The notes: generated by a model not told the origin, from the sequence alone. Counted from the stretch's first letter, positions 34,860 through 46,455 are shown. The stretch is 64,000 nt of DNA from Dipteris shenzhenensis (GCA_047967505.1 CM106540.1), one strand, 5' to 3'. Numbers and translations are program-made.

Positions 34860-35455
34860 GAGAGAGCACTTGCTGCAAAACAGGAAAAATAAGCAGCCAT
34901 TGCATTCACCTTGACACTTGGAGCAGGTAGAGCGTAGAGGCAAGCTGCGGGCTGCAACTGTAAGGTGACCACTCACCTCCAAAGCAAGTATAAGAGGGCA
35001 AAGGGCTGTCTAAATAGAGGGCAGCAAGGTGCTGAAGAAGAGGGCAAATTGAAGAGCTTAGAAGAGTGAAGGGCTGAGGGGACTCGGGAGTCGGGACTGA
35101 AGAAGAGGGCAGCACTGAGCAAGGTGCAGAAGAAGCTTAGAAGAGGGCAAAGGGCTGCAGCCTGCCTAAATAGAAGCAAACGTCAGCCTACATAGGCTCT
35201 TGAGGCAGCAATGGTCGGTGTGCAGCGGCCAGCCTGCAAGCAGAGCGTCGGTCGACGGTGAACAGTACGGAAGCCTTCGCAAGGATGTCGTACGGAATCT
35301 GGATTCCAATTTTGAACATCGCAGCCCAGCAACAATATAAGGTACGCATCCCGATTTTTTAACCCCCAAAAAAAGTCACGTACGGAAATCCGTACGGACG
35401 TCCGTACGTATGGCCGTACGGAAAAACTGACCGTACGCGTACGGATGCAATCATG
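34860..35455 (-). other. hAT 5' non-coding region with subterminal repeats
   Basis: Upstream of the transposase on the minus strand. 34900-35170 contains repeated GAAGAGGGCA and AAGGGCTG words; 35385-35450 contains at least five CCGTACG words. No gene is visible. Confidence 0.6.
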
Positions 35456-35463
35456 CTCGCTAC

Positions 35464-35970
35464 CAGGCATTAACTGATCTTCTGGTCTCTCTGGGGGTAA
35501 CTCCCCTGGCAAAGCATCGGAAAAGCAATCTTTAAAGTTTACAAGAAACTGAAACTTATCTTTGTTTGCATCATTCAGCATGCATATCATTCTCTTTTTC
35601 TTTTACAAAAACCATGTACGCGGGAATTGCATACTTTATTGCTTTACCACATGTAACATTAGATACAATGGGGATAGTCTCCCCTTTATTCCTGGCAACT
35701 AAACGCTAGCTTTTTCCCCTATGCACAAACTCTAGCACTCTCTCAGGAAGAGTCAACTTCACTGCCTTGCGATGAAACCAAGGCATTCCCAAGACTACAT
35801 CATGATGTTTCAGTGGAGAAATGAAGAAGTCTTCCTGATCCACATAACTCTGTACATGAAGACAGAGCTTCCCTATCAAGGGAGTGACTGGCACATGATT
35901 CCCACAGAACATCTGATCGGTATCCAAAGCCCTGCCCAACTCCTCCGTCTTTATTCCCAGCCTCAGGGCT
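35464..35970 (-). pseudogene. Gypsy E protease-RT linker and protease C-part
   Basis: The minus strand encodes FQFLVNFKDCFSDALPGELP (35540-35480) and, further upstream, ALDTDQMFCGNHVPVTPLIGKL and HHDVVLGMPWFHRK (35925-35750), matching gypsy B protease. A frame change lies between them (35600-35710). It is interrupted at 35970 by element F. Confidence 0.85.
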
Positions 35971-36580
35971 AGGTCTGTTGGAATATGGAAGCAAGAACTA
36001 GAACTAGAAACTGGAAATGAAATAACAAGACTGAAAGACTAGAAATACCTTGAGAAGAGTGTAGACAAGACACAAGCTAGACTGATAGATTAGAATGATG
36101 TGACCCATTGAATATATGGGCCAAAGTACAAGACATAAAGCAAGAGTGCTTATGGGATAATTGTAGAAGTGCCACATGGCACACACTCAAGACATAAAGA
36201 CTAGACTTAGACTTAGACAAATGTAGACTAGGAAATAGTACACTTAGTGTGCACTTATCTCCAACACCCTCCTTAAGTGGACACTAGGAGTAAGACAGAA
36301 AGACAAGACTAGAAGACAGACTGATAGACTGATAGACAAGATAGAAAACATGACAGACAAATGATCCTGAGACACCCCTCCTCAAGTGATATCCTCATAT
36401 GGGTCCACAAGGGTAAGGACAAGATGGATCTAAAACACAGTCAGATTGATAGACAAATAGACAGACAGACAAGACTAGATAGACAGAAGACTGATTGTAG
36501 ACAAATAGAAAGACCAAGACACTAGAACCCCTTGACCTACATCATCGGTGGTCAAGGTGGTAGACAAAACATAGAAGTAA

Positions 36581-37411
36581 TCAGAAAGCCCACTTCTCAT
36601 CATGTGAGGAAGGAACAGCAGGATCAGCTGATGGAGATGTTGCAGCAACATGGGCTGAGGTAGATACAGGAGCTGATGTAGAGGTTTTGGAGTAGCAGTC
36701 CCTCTCCCGGTGATTATCACGGCCACAAATGGTGCATGGATGAGCCTTGAAACAGTCCTTCTCCACATGATTAGTTTTGCTACAATGGGTGCAAGGCTTT
36801 CTTACCTTAGAACTTCCTTTCTTTGCTAAAAATGCAGTGTCAGTTACCTTTCGTTGTTGAGTTCTTTCTTCCTCTTGGAGAGCATTGATGATACCCTCAA
36901 GAGAAGGATTATTATGATACTTGAAGGTAGTGACAAGAGTAGCATAGGAGTCGGGTAAGCTTTTGAGAAGCACAGCAATAGCAATATCTTCGGAGATGGG
37001 AGACTTGACTGACGCAAGCTGAACCATAAGACTGCGAAGATAATTGACATGAGAGGCTATAGTAGCTCCTTCCTGCATATGTAGATCAAAGAATGAGATC
37101 ATAAGTGCAATCTTAGAGTTTTTAGATCGGGCTCCAAAAAGAGTGTCCAAAGTGATCCATGCTTGAGGAGCAGACTGTATGTCGGAGATGTGATGAATGT
37201 AATCATCTCCAAGGCCGAGCAATATGATAGCATAGGCTTTGTCGTTCTTGGCAGCAACAACTTGCTCAGATGGACCTTCGGGAGCATCACGGTGAACAAT
37301 GTCCCAAAGGCCTTCTTTCATAAGATGGCACTTGATTTTGATCTGCCAAGTATGAAAGTTGGACCCATTGAATTTGTCGATAGATATGAGAGAATGAGAG
37401 GAAGATGCCAT
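36581..37411 (-). CDS. Element F gag (Ty1/copia type, two zinc knuckles)
   Basis: An uninterrupted 276-codon frame starting MASSSHSLISIDKFNGSNFH, the usual copia gag opening (DUF4219-like, W at the YxxW position). A UBN2/retrotran_gag core follows (ALMISFFDLHMQEGATIASH, LLKSLPDSYATLV), then two consecutive CCHC knuckles, CTHCSKTNHVEKDC and CTICGRDNHRERDC, and a Ser/Thr/Pro-rich tail ending DEKWAF. The ending just after the knuckles, near where protease would begin, suggests that pol was lost by deletion at a defined point. Gag would package RNA in the cytoplasm. This is the best-preserved transposon ORF in the window. Confidence 0.93.
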   Translation of the reverse strand: MASSSHSLISIDKFNGSNFHTWQIKIKCHLMKEGLWDIVHRDAPEGPSEQVVAAKNDKAYAIILLGLGDDYIHHISDIQSAPQAWITLDTLFGARSKNSKIALMISFFDLHMQEGATIASHVNYLRSLMVQLASVKSPISEDIAIAVLLKSLPDSYATLVTTFKYHNNPSLEGIINALQEEERTQQRKVTDTAFLAKKGSSKVRKPCTHCSKTNHVEKDCFKAHPCTICGRDNHRERDCYSKTSTSAPVSTSAHVAATSPSADPAVPSSHDEKWAF

Positions 37412-38211
37412 GTGGGAAGGTCTTACCTCTTGCTAGGATGCAAGGGCAGTGTCTATTCCCTTACAATATTGCAGAAAATAAATGAGAGGAAGAGATCCCA
37501 GAAGCCGGTTCTCTCACCACTTTGTCAGGGCCATAGCATATGACAGCCCATCGAAGTAGGAGGAACCAGCAGTTTGCAGATATGAGGATTAAAAAGGACT
37601 GCTCAGCAAACTGAAAGAGACAATGTACAGTACCTTAGCAAGAACTGAATGCAGAACTGAATGCAGGTTGGGCAGAGATAAAAAAGCTTCAGCTCCTCCT
37701 TTATTTCGAACAGAAAAGGTACGGGCAGCAGCTTCAGAAAGTCGTGGGCAGCTCCTTCAGCTCACGAAATCAGGACAGAAATGGCAGGCAGATCTGCAGC
37801 AGTAGAGGCCACCTGAACTGGTACAACGGGTGCAGGTACAGCACTGGTACAACGGGTGCAGGTACGTACGGACGACGTCGAAGTACAGACGGCGTACGGT
37901 CACAGCGGAGTACGGACGCCTGTACAGACGGCGCTGATCTGTCAGGAGCGACAGCAGGAGCGGGTGCAGATGTGACAGCAGGTTTGCACAGATCTGGAGC
38001 TCAGATCTGGCAGAAATGATGCGCAGATCTGGCGCAGATCTGGAGCAGAAACACACAGATCTGTCGCGTAGATCTGGAGCGCAATGGCGGGGCAGAAAGA
38101 GGGGAAAATGTGAAGAGGGAGTGCAGATCTGCAGCGGGAGAGAGATCTGAGAAAAGGCAGACTTGAGGGGAGAGAAGAGGAAGAAGAGGGATCAACCTAG
38201 CTCTGATACCA
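37412..38211 (-). other. Element F leader and primer-binding site
   Basis: GCTCTGATACCA at 38200-38211 abuts the LTR. The leader has CAGATCTG-rich words (37970-38130) and a cluster of GTACGGACG/GTACAACGGGTGCAG words (37815-37925, including a direct repeat of CTGGTACAACGGGTGCAGGTAC). Confidence 0.8.
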
Positions 38212-38507
38212 TGTTGGAATATGGAAGCAAGAACTAGAACTAGAAACTGGAAATGAAATAACAAGACTGAAAGACTAGAAATACCTTGAGAAGAGTGTAG
38301 ACAAGACACAAGCTAGACTGATAGATTAGAATGATGTGACCCATTGAATATATGGGCCAAAGTACAAGACATAAAGCAAGAGTGCTTATGGGATAATTGT
38401 AGAAGTGCCACATGGCACACACTCAAGACATAAAGACTAGACTTAGACTTAGACAAATGTAGACTAGGAAATAGTACACTTAGTGTGCACTTATCTCCAA
38501 CAAGGTC

Positions 38508-39893
38508 CTGTGATATGAAATTATCAGTAGCCCCTGGATCAAATAAAATTAGCCCTTGCCGGTCTCTGACTTTGTCCCATGATAGCAGCAATTCTCGTTC
38601 TTCTGAAACATGACCCAGTATGTCAGGAATTCCTCCTGCTATTGGCTTTTGCGGTCCCCGTGGCTTCTCTGCCTCTTTTCCCTTCGAAGTTGAAGGCTTT
38701 TCTGGGCACTGGGCAGCCACATGCCCCTCTTTGCCGCAGTTGAAGCATTTCCCATCTCTACGGAATTCAGCTATCTGTTCAGTGGTGAATGGAGATTTGC
38801 CTTTATATGACTTCGAAAACCGAGTACCCCTCGGCTTCTGAGGCTGAAACCCTTTCTTTTCAACCTTGGGATACTCTTTCTTTTCTGATTTTGAAAAATC
38901 AGTTTTCTTTCTTTCGGCACGTTCTGCATGCAAGGATAGTACCGTGGATGGATCTTGTAACGGCACAAGACTAGCTACTGAAGCTGAATGCATAAGGTCT
39001 TGAATGTTCTTTGCCCCCAAAGCATTCACTACTGCCTAGATTCTTGGACTGAGACCTGCTCTGTACTTCTCATTTGGGTTCCTTTGGAGATCTTTTTGAA
39101 AGGTGCAACGTGAAAATAAGCATCCCAAAACTTTTGGTTGTACACATCCACTGTATCTCCTGCATCCATATGCAAACTGTCCCAATCTTGAAGAACATGA
39201 TCTCTAAACTGTTTAGGCATAAATTGTTGGTAGAAGGCTTTCTTGAAGTCTTTCCACTTCTTTGGGCCTGACCCATCTGTGGTCTGTGCACTCCACCATG
39301 CAAACTAGCTGTCGCTGTCAAGTGCAAACTGACCATTCTTAACTTGGAGGATTCTGAAAACTTTTCTGTACCGAATGCAGCATCAAACTGCTTGATGAAC
39401 TACAATGCTTTGTCTGTATGACCATACTGTCCATTGTAGGTCGTAAACCTGATAGATTTACCTCCCTCTTTGAATTCCTTGGTCTCTCTGGAAGACTTAC
39501 TCTTCCTGGACTTCTTGTGTTTCCTTCTTTTCCTTGATGGTTTATATGATAAAGAAGAAGATACAGAAGTCGAACTCGAGGTAGACGGTGATGGACTAGG
39601 AGATCGGTGATGGACTAGGAGATCGGTGATGATGCCTCGATCTCTTCTTGCTATGAGACCGTCCCCTATGAGATCTCTCTTTCTCTGGCTGTACACGAGA
39701 GTGTGCCTCTGGCATTGGCACATCATATCTGCATTAGGCATAGCTTCTGCTTGAAACAAATGCTGAGCCCTTGGATCCTTTCTGAGATTTTCCATCTCTT
39801 GTATACGAGTGCGTACCATCTACTCAAATTCTTGCTGAGTTTGCTGCACACTTCTCTGTCTTGGATGTACATCCCTACCTGTGAATCCTACTA
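38508..39893 (-). pseudogene. Gypsy E gag and protease start
   Basis: The minus strand encodes a Ser-rich/Lys-rich N-terminal region (39600-39490), the gag entry RFTTYNGQYGH, the core MPKQFRDHVLQDWDSLHM and YNQKFWDAYFHV (39220-39120), the knuckle CFNCGKEGHVAAQC (38755-38714) and protease FDPGATDNFISQDL (38560-38515). F splits it right after the protease active site. Frames change near 39030 and 39310-39400, and no clean start codon is visible near 39890. Confidence 0.85.
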
Positions 39894-41284
39894 GATAGGT
39901 GATTGAGCCATTTTCTTACAACTCGTCTGAGATCTGCAAGTTTCTCACACACACTGTGTATCCAACTGATGAACGCTGTCTTTGCTTTTCAAAGGGAAAA
40001 ATTACCTCAATAAGAGGTGTCTTGCATTCACAACTTATGCCAGTACCGGGATGTCAACTCAAGGCATATACCCACAAAGTTGCCAAGGCATCAATAACTA
40101 TATTGCCCCTTTTTTGGCCATTGCAAAAAGCATTCAGAATGCATCTGACTCATCTTTTCCTGAGCACAAAGGCATGCATATTCTTTTTCTGCAAATCTCT
40201 GATTATACTGTGTTTCTGCTGCTTTTCTGACAGTAAATACTCTCTTAGATAGGTGAAGACTGCTGGCAGAAACAGTCTTTGCAACTGTCTTTTTTTTTCT
40301 TGGGGGGGGGACAGTAATTGGATGGGTAACCGGCTGGTTACACTAACCAGACTAGTTGTGGTCTGGTTTGGTTGGCTCCCAACTGAACTCAACCCACTGT
40401 AGTCTAGTTAACCAGCTATGGTTTGGTTAACTACAGCCAAGGTTAGTTGGCCAAACCTGGTTTGTCTAACCAGTCTGACTTGGTTAGACCAACTAACTGA
40501 ACCTGACCAGGGTTAACTAACCAGAGTTAACTTAACCATTGGTCTGCCACATCAGCTTGCCACGTGTCTTGCCACGGCATCTGCTGAGCTGGCTGCCACA
40601 TGTGTTGCCATGTCATCACTGCACATGCCTGCCACGTCAGCGCCTGCCACCACCAAATCCTTGGGCTGAATACGGGCGACGGATTTTTTTTTCCTACGGC
40701 GTCGCGCATCGCACCCATTTGGGTGCCTCAATTTGTCCGTCAGCGCCCGTCGGTGTCTCCGCCATTCGTCTACAGATTTTCACACGGGACTTTGAAAATA
40801 ATTAATGCGATCGGAACTAAGCGAGGCGCAGATCTGTAGTCATCTTCGGATACCGCTGGCGGAGGCAATGAAAAAGTCATTACGCGAGAGGGCGTCTCCC
40901 TCTGCGTGATAATTGCTGGTGCTTGCAAGAGGCTTCCAGTAGCATAATCCCGATCAGTAGGCACAGGCCCAACGCTTGTGATATGCACAGCATTTGCAGT
41001 AATCACGACGCCCAATTAGCGCTCGAGATAGACAAACACCTGCGCCTTACTTTTCACGCAATAGCTTACTAATATGACACGTGTACTCCTTCAGCAAGGT
41101 AGCTGCTCATTGCTAATACGTTGGGTGCAAAACTGCATCTCGGTTCTTGGCCTGCAGGGCTCTTCAGCTAACCACCGATCAAAATCACGCTACTCTCCCA
41201 AGCGTCACTTATCATCTCGAGAAACTCTCTTGCACTTGGATCGTCACAGTTTGGGAAAACTATGAGACCAGGCTCTGATACCAA
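39894..41284 (-). other. Gypsy E leader and primer-binding site
   Basis: GCTCTGATACCA at 41271-41282 is the PBS. The leader is about four times longer than that of gypsy B. 40320-40545 is dense in GGTTA/TAACC and ACCAG words. 40545-40660 repeats TGCCACGTG, TGCCACATG and TGCCACGTC. A short inserted repeat cannot be excluded. No gene is visible. Confidence 0.6.
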
Positions 41285-41424
41285 TGCAACCTTAGTCGTA
41301 AAATACAGCAGAGACACTCTCATTTCTTTATGCAATCGCTAGCTCTCTCGTGGAACCTCACGCTCATAATTTACTGCAGAAACACTCATAAGAGCTCTCT
41401 CTCTCTACACACACAGCTAGGGCC

Positions 41425-41666
41425 TGTTAGAATTATTGCTATAATTTAGCAGTGACCAATGTAATGTAATAAGTAGGCTAGGGGCACTTTTTTCCCCCTA
41501 ACCACAGTTAGTTCACTAACGATGGTCAGTGAAGGATAAGGTTTTGTCACTTAGACAAAACCTATCACTCTATTCAGTTGTACAACACTCATCTAATTGC
41601 AACTATCGTTTTCAGCTCGCTCACTCTCCTGCTCTTGCTCTCACTTTGCTCTCTCCCCTTCTCACA
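41425..41666 (+). repeat. Copia G 5' LTR
   Basis: TGTTAGAATTATTGC ... CCCTTCTCACA, followed by TT and the PBS TGGTATCAGAGC at 41669-41680. Confidence 0.93.
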
Positions 41667-41680
41667 TTTGGTATCAGAGC

Positions 41681-42748
41681 AGGTTCTTCCTGCTTTTGCT
41701 CCTACTGCACATTCGCCTCCAGCTCTCGTCTTCCAACAGCTCGTCTTCCGTACAATCTGTACGGACTGATTCCGTACAGCTCGTACTGTACTTGCGATGC
41801 CCGTACCAGCTCTTGCATCAGATATCGTACAGCCCGTATTGTACTTGCGATGCTCGTACCAGCTCCTGCACCAGATGCTGTACAACCCGTACCTTTTTGT
41901 TGCTATTCTGTTCAAGCCGTACGACTGTACGGATTCTGTACAACCGTACAGTCCAATCGCAGGTTGTTCCATACTGTTCCAAGTCGTCAGTACTACAGGC
42001 GCATTCTGTACTAGCTCACTGACAGTCCGTATGTAGATTGTCCGTACAAGCTCACTGCCACTGCCCGTATCCCATCTGCGTCAGCACTGATCGTATAGTG
42101 TACTCCACTGTACATTTATTGTACATTTGCAGGGTGCCGTCCGTACGACTGTACCTGCTCAATACACATTTGGTGTTTGTACATTCTGCAAGTTTTCTTA
42201 CTTGCAGGTGAATCTTGCAGATGTTTTTTGGCAGGTACACTTTGCAGGAAGCCATTGTTTGGCAGAGCAGTTTTTTTGGGCAGATTTGAGCATATTATTT
42301 GAATTGGGCATTTTGCAAAATTTGGGGCTTTTCTTGGATTTGCCCCAATTTCAACTCAATTTCACCTCAACATTTGGGGCTTTTGCAATTACACTACAAT
42401 TTCGCAGTGAAATTTGGGGCTTTTGCAGATAGAGAGCAATTTGTGCAACATTTGGGGCTTTCAGACCATTTGCCCTTTTCTGGTTGCAATTTCAAGCCAC
42501 AAGTTGGGGCTTTTGTGTTGGGAGAGCAATTTGACAGGTTTCAGTTCACACTGCCTTTCTGTGAGTGTTTTGAAGCGCTTTTGGCAGGTTTTGGGAGAAA
42601 TTGGATGCTCTGGTAGATTACTGACAGAGACATTACAGAGATTTGAGTTGCATCTTTAGCCAGTGTTTGGCTGTGTTTTTTGGGATTGTGCACTCCATTC
42701 CCAGCAAGGGAATTCAGATTTGCATTTGCTGTATTTTCTTTCTCAGAC
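41681..42748 (+). other. Copia G leader with CCGTAC and GGGGCTTTTG repeats
   Basis: 41740-42160 holds at least ten CGTAC words and a 53-base tandem duplication (41788-41840, 41841-41893). 42310-42520 holds five TTGGGGCTTT words at 35-50 base spacing. The AUG of gag is at 42749. No protein function is evident. Confidence 0.75.
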
Positions 42749-44024
42749 ATGGCCCAACAAAATCAGAATGATTTCGGTTTCAGTGGTCTCTCACAAGAGG
42801 ATAAGCTGGATGGTACCAACTACTCCCTCTGGAGTTTTATGGTACGCAATATTCTGATTTCTCGTAATTTATGGGACTATGTAAGTGGGGATGAGTTCCG
42901 GCCAGCAAATGTGGCACCTAATACCCCTCCCCAACAAGGAGGAGGCAGTGGTCGTGCACAGGGTACAGCTGCATGAGATCATTCCTGATTCAGAGATGAT
43001 TACCACTACTCTGAATTCTCTTCCTGAGTCTTATCTCAGCTTTCATACCTCGCTGAATTTGTCGTTGAGGGGGGGTGCAAATCCTCTCACTTTTCACGAG
43101 TTGATAGGACTTCTGCTGCAGGAAGAGCAGACCAGGAAAAACATGGCTTCACGAGCAGGTGAACATGCCATGCTCTCAAAATTCAAGCCTAAAGTAAAGG
43201 GACAGGCAAAGACTTCAGCAAATCAGCCTTCCAGTGGTTCAGGACAGCCTTCTCAAAAGGCTAAGGGTGATGCAGGTAAGCCCAAGAAGAAGGGAATATG
43301 TCATTACTGCAAAAAGCCAGGTCACTACATTGGAGAATGCAAGAAAAGGCTTGCAAAAGAAAAGAAAAACAGCTCCGGTATGGCTGTCTCAGATTCAGCT
43401 CCTCATGCATCTGACAATGAGCAAGCTACAGCCAACTTTGTGGAGCACGACTATGCCTTCTTGTCTTGCATTTCAGACTCTCAGTTGGCTGCTCGGGATA
43501 GTACAGCTACTTGTAATGATGACACTTATGCTTTTCTGACATGCAGTTATGATTCTTCCAAGGATGCATCAGCTTTCAGTATCAATGAGACACATAATAC
43601 ATGGTATTTTGACAGCGGTGCCTCAAAGCATATCACTTTTAGGAAGTGTCTCTTCACATCTCTGCATCCACCACCTGTTGGTAAAAAGGTCACAACAGGT
43701 AAAAAGGTCACATGTGCCAACAACTCCTCCTATTCAGTCCGTGGTACAGGAGAAGTTGAACTTACAGCCATTGATGGCTCAACATTGAGAATTTCTGATG
43801 TCTTGTATGTGCCTGGTATCACAAAAAATCTACTTTCAGTGTCCACTCTTAACAGAGCTGGATTTCAGGTCATTTTTGAAGATGACAAGTGTGCAATCCA
43901 TGATAGAGAGCATGACTATGCCTTGAGATTGTCTGGCACTTTGTTGCATGGTCTTTTTCAGCTTGACATGTATGAGAAAAGGCCAGCACATGCTCTTGCA
44001 GTTTCCACTCCTGCTGCTATGTAG
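42749..44024 (+). pseudogene. Copia G gag-protease
   Basis: The ATG at 42749 opens MAQQNQNDFGFSGLSQEDKL and GTNYSLWSFMVRNILISRN, a copia gag start, but the frame ends at 42976. The gag middle is missing; the other frame resumes with PDSEMITTTLNSLPESYLSF, a basic linker, the knuckle CHYCKKPGHYIGEC (43299-43340) and protease WYFDSGASKHIT (about 43604). It ends at a TAG just before the pre-integrase histidines. Confidence 0.88.
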
Positions 44025-46455
44025 AATGCGGAGTTATGGCATGATCCGGACTCAAGATACAGACATTACGCACAGATAGAGGAGGGGAGTACTTGTCTGC
44101 AGATTTTGATGCTTTTTGGAAAGACAAGGGCATTGTACATCAGCTTACAGTGAGGCTAACTCCTCAGCAAAATGGCAAAGGTGAGAGGAAAAATCGTACT
44201 CTTATGGAGATGGATAGATGTATGCTAAAAAGCAAAAAATTGCCTCACAAATTTTGGCTTGAAGGTCTCATGTGTGCCAATTATGTTTGAATCGGGCACC
44301 CACAAAAGCTTTAAAGACCAAGACTCCCTATGAAGTTTGGCAAGGGAGAAAGCTTTCTGTGGATCATTTCCGTGTCTTTGGATGCCTTGCATATGCTCAT
44401 GTGCCTGTTGAGTTTCGGCATAAATTGTCTGATAAGGCAATCAAATGCATTTTTGTTGGGTGCAGTGCAGAGAGCAAGGGCTACCGTCTCTACAATCCTG
44501 TCACACGCAAGATTATTGTCAGTAGAGATGTAATATTTTCAGAAAATTCAGCTCACACTCAAGCTGAATTTGATATGCCTTCTTCTTCCGGTGATGTCTT
44601 TGAGGGGTTACTACCCATTGCCTTGGGTTCCCCTGCTGATATATCTGATGAAAATCAGAATTTTCAGATACCTCCACATGCTCCAATCTAGCTATAGGAT
44701 GTCATACCACCTCCGCAAGCCGTGGAAGAGGTTGTTCAGCAAGAAATTGCAGATATACATGCAGCAAAAACAGTCCCAAATTGGCTGTTACAGACTCTCA
44801 GGGAGAGTAAAATTGATGCTCCATTACCTGGCAGAACTCGGAGTGCAGTAAGGCATGGGGGAGGTGCTCTTTCAGTTGAATCAGCTTATGCAGGTACTCT
44901 TCTTGATGAGGAGGAACATGAGACATTTGAAGAGGCACAGGATAATGTGCATTGGATGAATGCCATGCACGATGAGTTGTAGTCCATTCAAAAAAATCAG
45001 ACATGGGAAGTTGTTGATTTGCCACTAGGTAAACATGCCATAGGTACACGGTGGGTTTTCAAAGTTAAAAGAAAGCCAGATGGCACCATTGACAGGTACA
45101 AGGCAAGGCTGGTCGCAAAAGGATATGCTCAGAAAAAGGGCATAGACTATGAGGAGACTTTTGCTCCTACATCCAGAATGACAACCATTCGGTCAGTTAT
45201 CGCAATGGCTGCAAATTTTCAGTGGAATGTTCATTCGTTGGACATAAAAACAGCCTTCCTTAATGGAGACTTGTTGGAAGAGGTTTATGTCAAACAACCT
45301 CCAGGCTTTGAAATTTCAGGAAATGCACTTCAGGTATGCAAGCTAAATAAAGCTTTGTATGGGTTGAAACAGGCCCCACGTGCATGGTATGTAAAGATTC
45401 ATGCCTTTCTGACCTTTCTGACCAGCAAGGGGCTGCACAACAGTCCAATTGAAAGCACCCTCTACATCAAGAAGGATGGGAGGGATATTTTAGTCATCAT
45501 TCTTTATGTAGATGACTTACTACTCATAGGGTCAAATGAAGATAATATTGCAGATTTTAAAGCTGAATTGCAGACCACTTTTGACATGTCAGATTTGGGG
45601 CTGCTACACTTTTATTTGGGGATCCAGTTCACTCAAGAGCAAAGGGGCATCGGTATGTCTCAATCCAAGTATGTGCAAAAACTCTTGGATAGATTCAACA
45701 TGCAGGATTGTAAGCCCATAGCTACTCCCATGGAGCCGGGGCTGAAGCTTACAATGAATGAAGCAGGTGAATCATTTGATGTCACACTCTATAGTCAGGC
45801 TGTTGGATGCCTCATTTATCTCTGCAATACAGGACTTGATATTCAGTTTGCAGTTTCTCAGGTGAGCAGATATATGCACAGCCCAAAGACTATGCATTGG
45901 CAGGCTGTAAAATGCATCTTCCGTTATTTGCAAGGTACCAAGTCTTTTGGCTTGATGTTTCCCAGGGGGGGTGACTTGCAGATGCATGCCTACAGTGACT
46001 CAGATTGGGCTGGAGATTATGACACTAGGCAGTCCACAAGTGGCAATTGTTTCTTTTTGGGTAAAGCTTGTATTTTTTGGTTGAGCAAGAAACAATCTAC
46101 AGTGGCTACCTCTTCATGTGAAGCTAAGTACAGGGCAGCTTTCACAGCGACAGTTGAATGTGTTTGGCTGCATCGTTTATTTGCTGATCTTCATCTTTCA
46201 TTGAAGGGTCCTTCTTCAATTCTCACTGATAGTTAGAGTGCTATTGCAGTGGCAAAGAATCCTGTGTTTCATGCTCGCACGAAGCACATTGAGGTTCACT
46301 ATCACTACGTCAGAGAGAAGTTGCATGCAGGAGAGATCAGCATGATCTATGTGTCAACACATGACAATGTTGCATACATTTTTACCAAAGCACTTCCACG
46401 TGAAAAGTTTGAGGCATTTCGCAATGCCCTGAACTTATCTCCTTTTGGTGATTGA
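44025..46455 (+). pseudogene. Copia G integrase, RT, RNase H
   Basis: A deletion joins ELWH of the pre-integrase finger to the integrase core at LRTDRGGEY (44060), so the zinc finger and first catalytic Asp are gone; the Glu (GERKNRT) remains. RT runs from GTRWVFKVKRKPDG (45040) through DIKTAFLNGDLLEEVY and YGLKQAPRAWY to catalytic LYVDDLLLIG (45505-45534). RNase H has YSDSDWAGDYDTRQSTSG and EAKYRAA where EAEY is usual. Stops: TAG at 44981 and 46234 in place of CAG, one near 44690, and a frame change near 44285. RT motifs look complete, but the protein cannot be made whole. Confidence 0.9.

Larger units (their letters stand above)
32090..35455 (-). mobile_element. hAT DNA transposon with CTCGCTAC duplication
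   Basis: The 3366-bp insert is flanked by the 8-bp repeat CTCGCTAC (32082-32089 and 35456-35463), the length hAT transposases make. The ends are CAT-starting and only loosely inverted (CATAGTTTTTTTCATACG on the left; CATGATTGCATCCGTACG on the right, complement). Subterminal zones on both sides are packed with TACG and CCGTACGG words (32100-32155 and 35385-35450), plausible transposase binding sites. Removing it restores gypsy E pol. Confidence 0.88.
35976..38502 (-). mobile_element. Element F: gag-only copia-like LTR retrotransposon (TR-GAG type)
   Basis: Two 291-bp LTRs (35976-36266, 38212-38502) look identical by eye and are flanked by AGGTC (35971-35975, 38503-38507). On the minus strand the PBS (38200-38211) and PPT (36267-36280, AAGGAGGG) are canonical. 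The 1.93 kb interior holds one intact gag frame and no protease, integrase, RT or RNase H. Known non-autonomous elements of this layout are called TR-GAG; they depend on a pol from another element. Identical LTRs point to very recent insertion. Confidence 0.93.

Noticed and set aside
41285-41424. Short solo LTR fragment
   Set aside because: It continues at 46757 once copia G is removed and shares the CTTGT duplication with 28643, so it is the 5' LTR of gypsy E.
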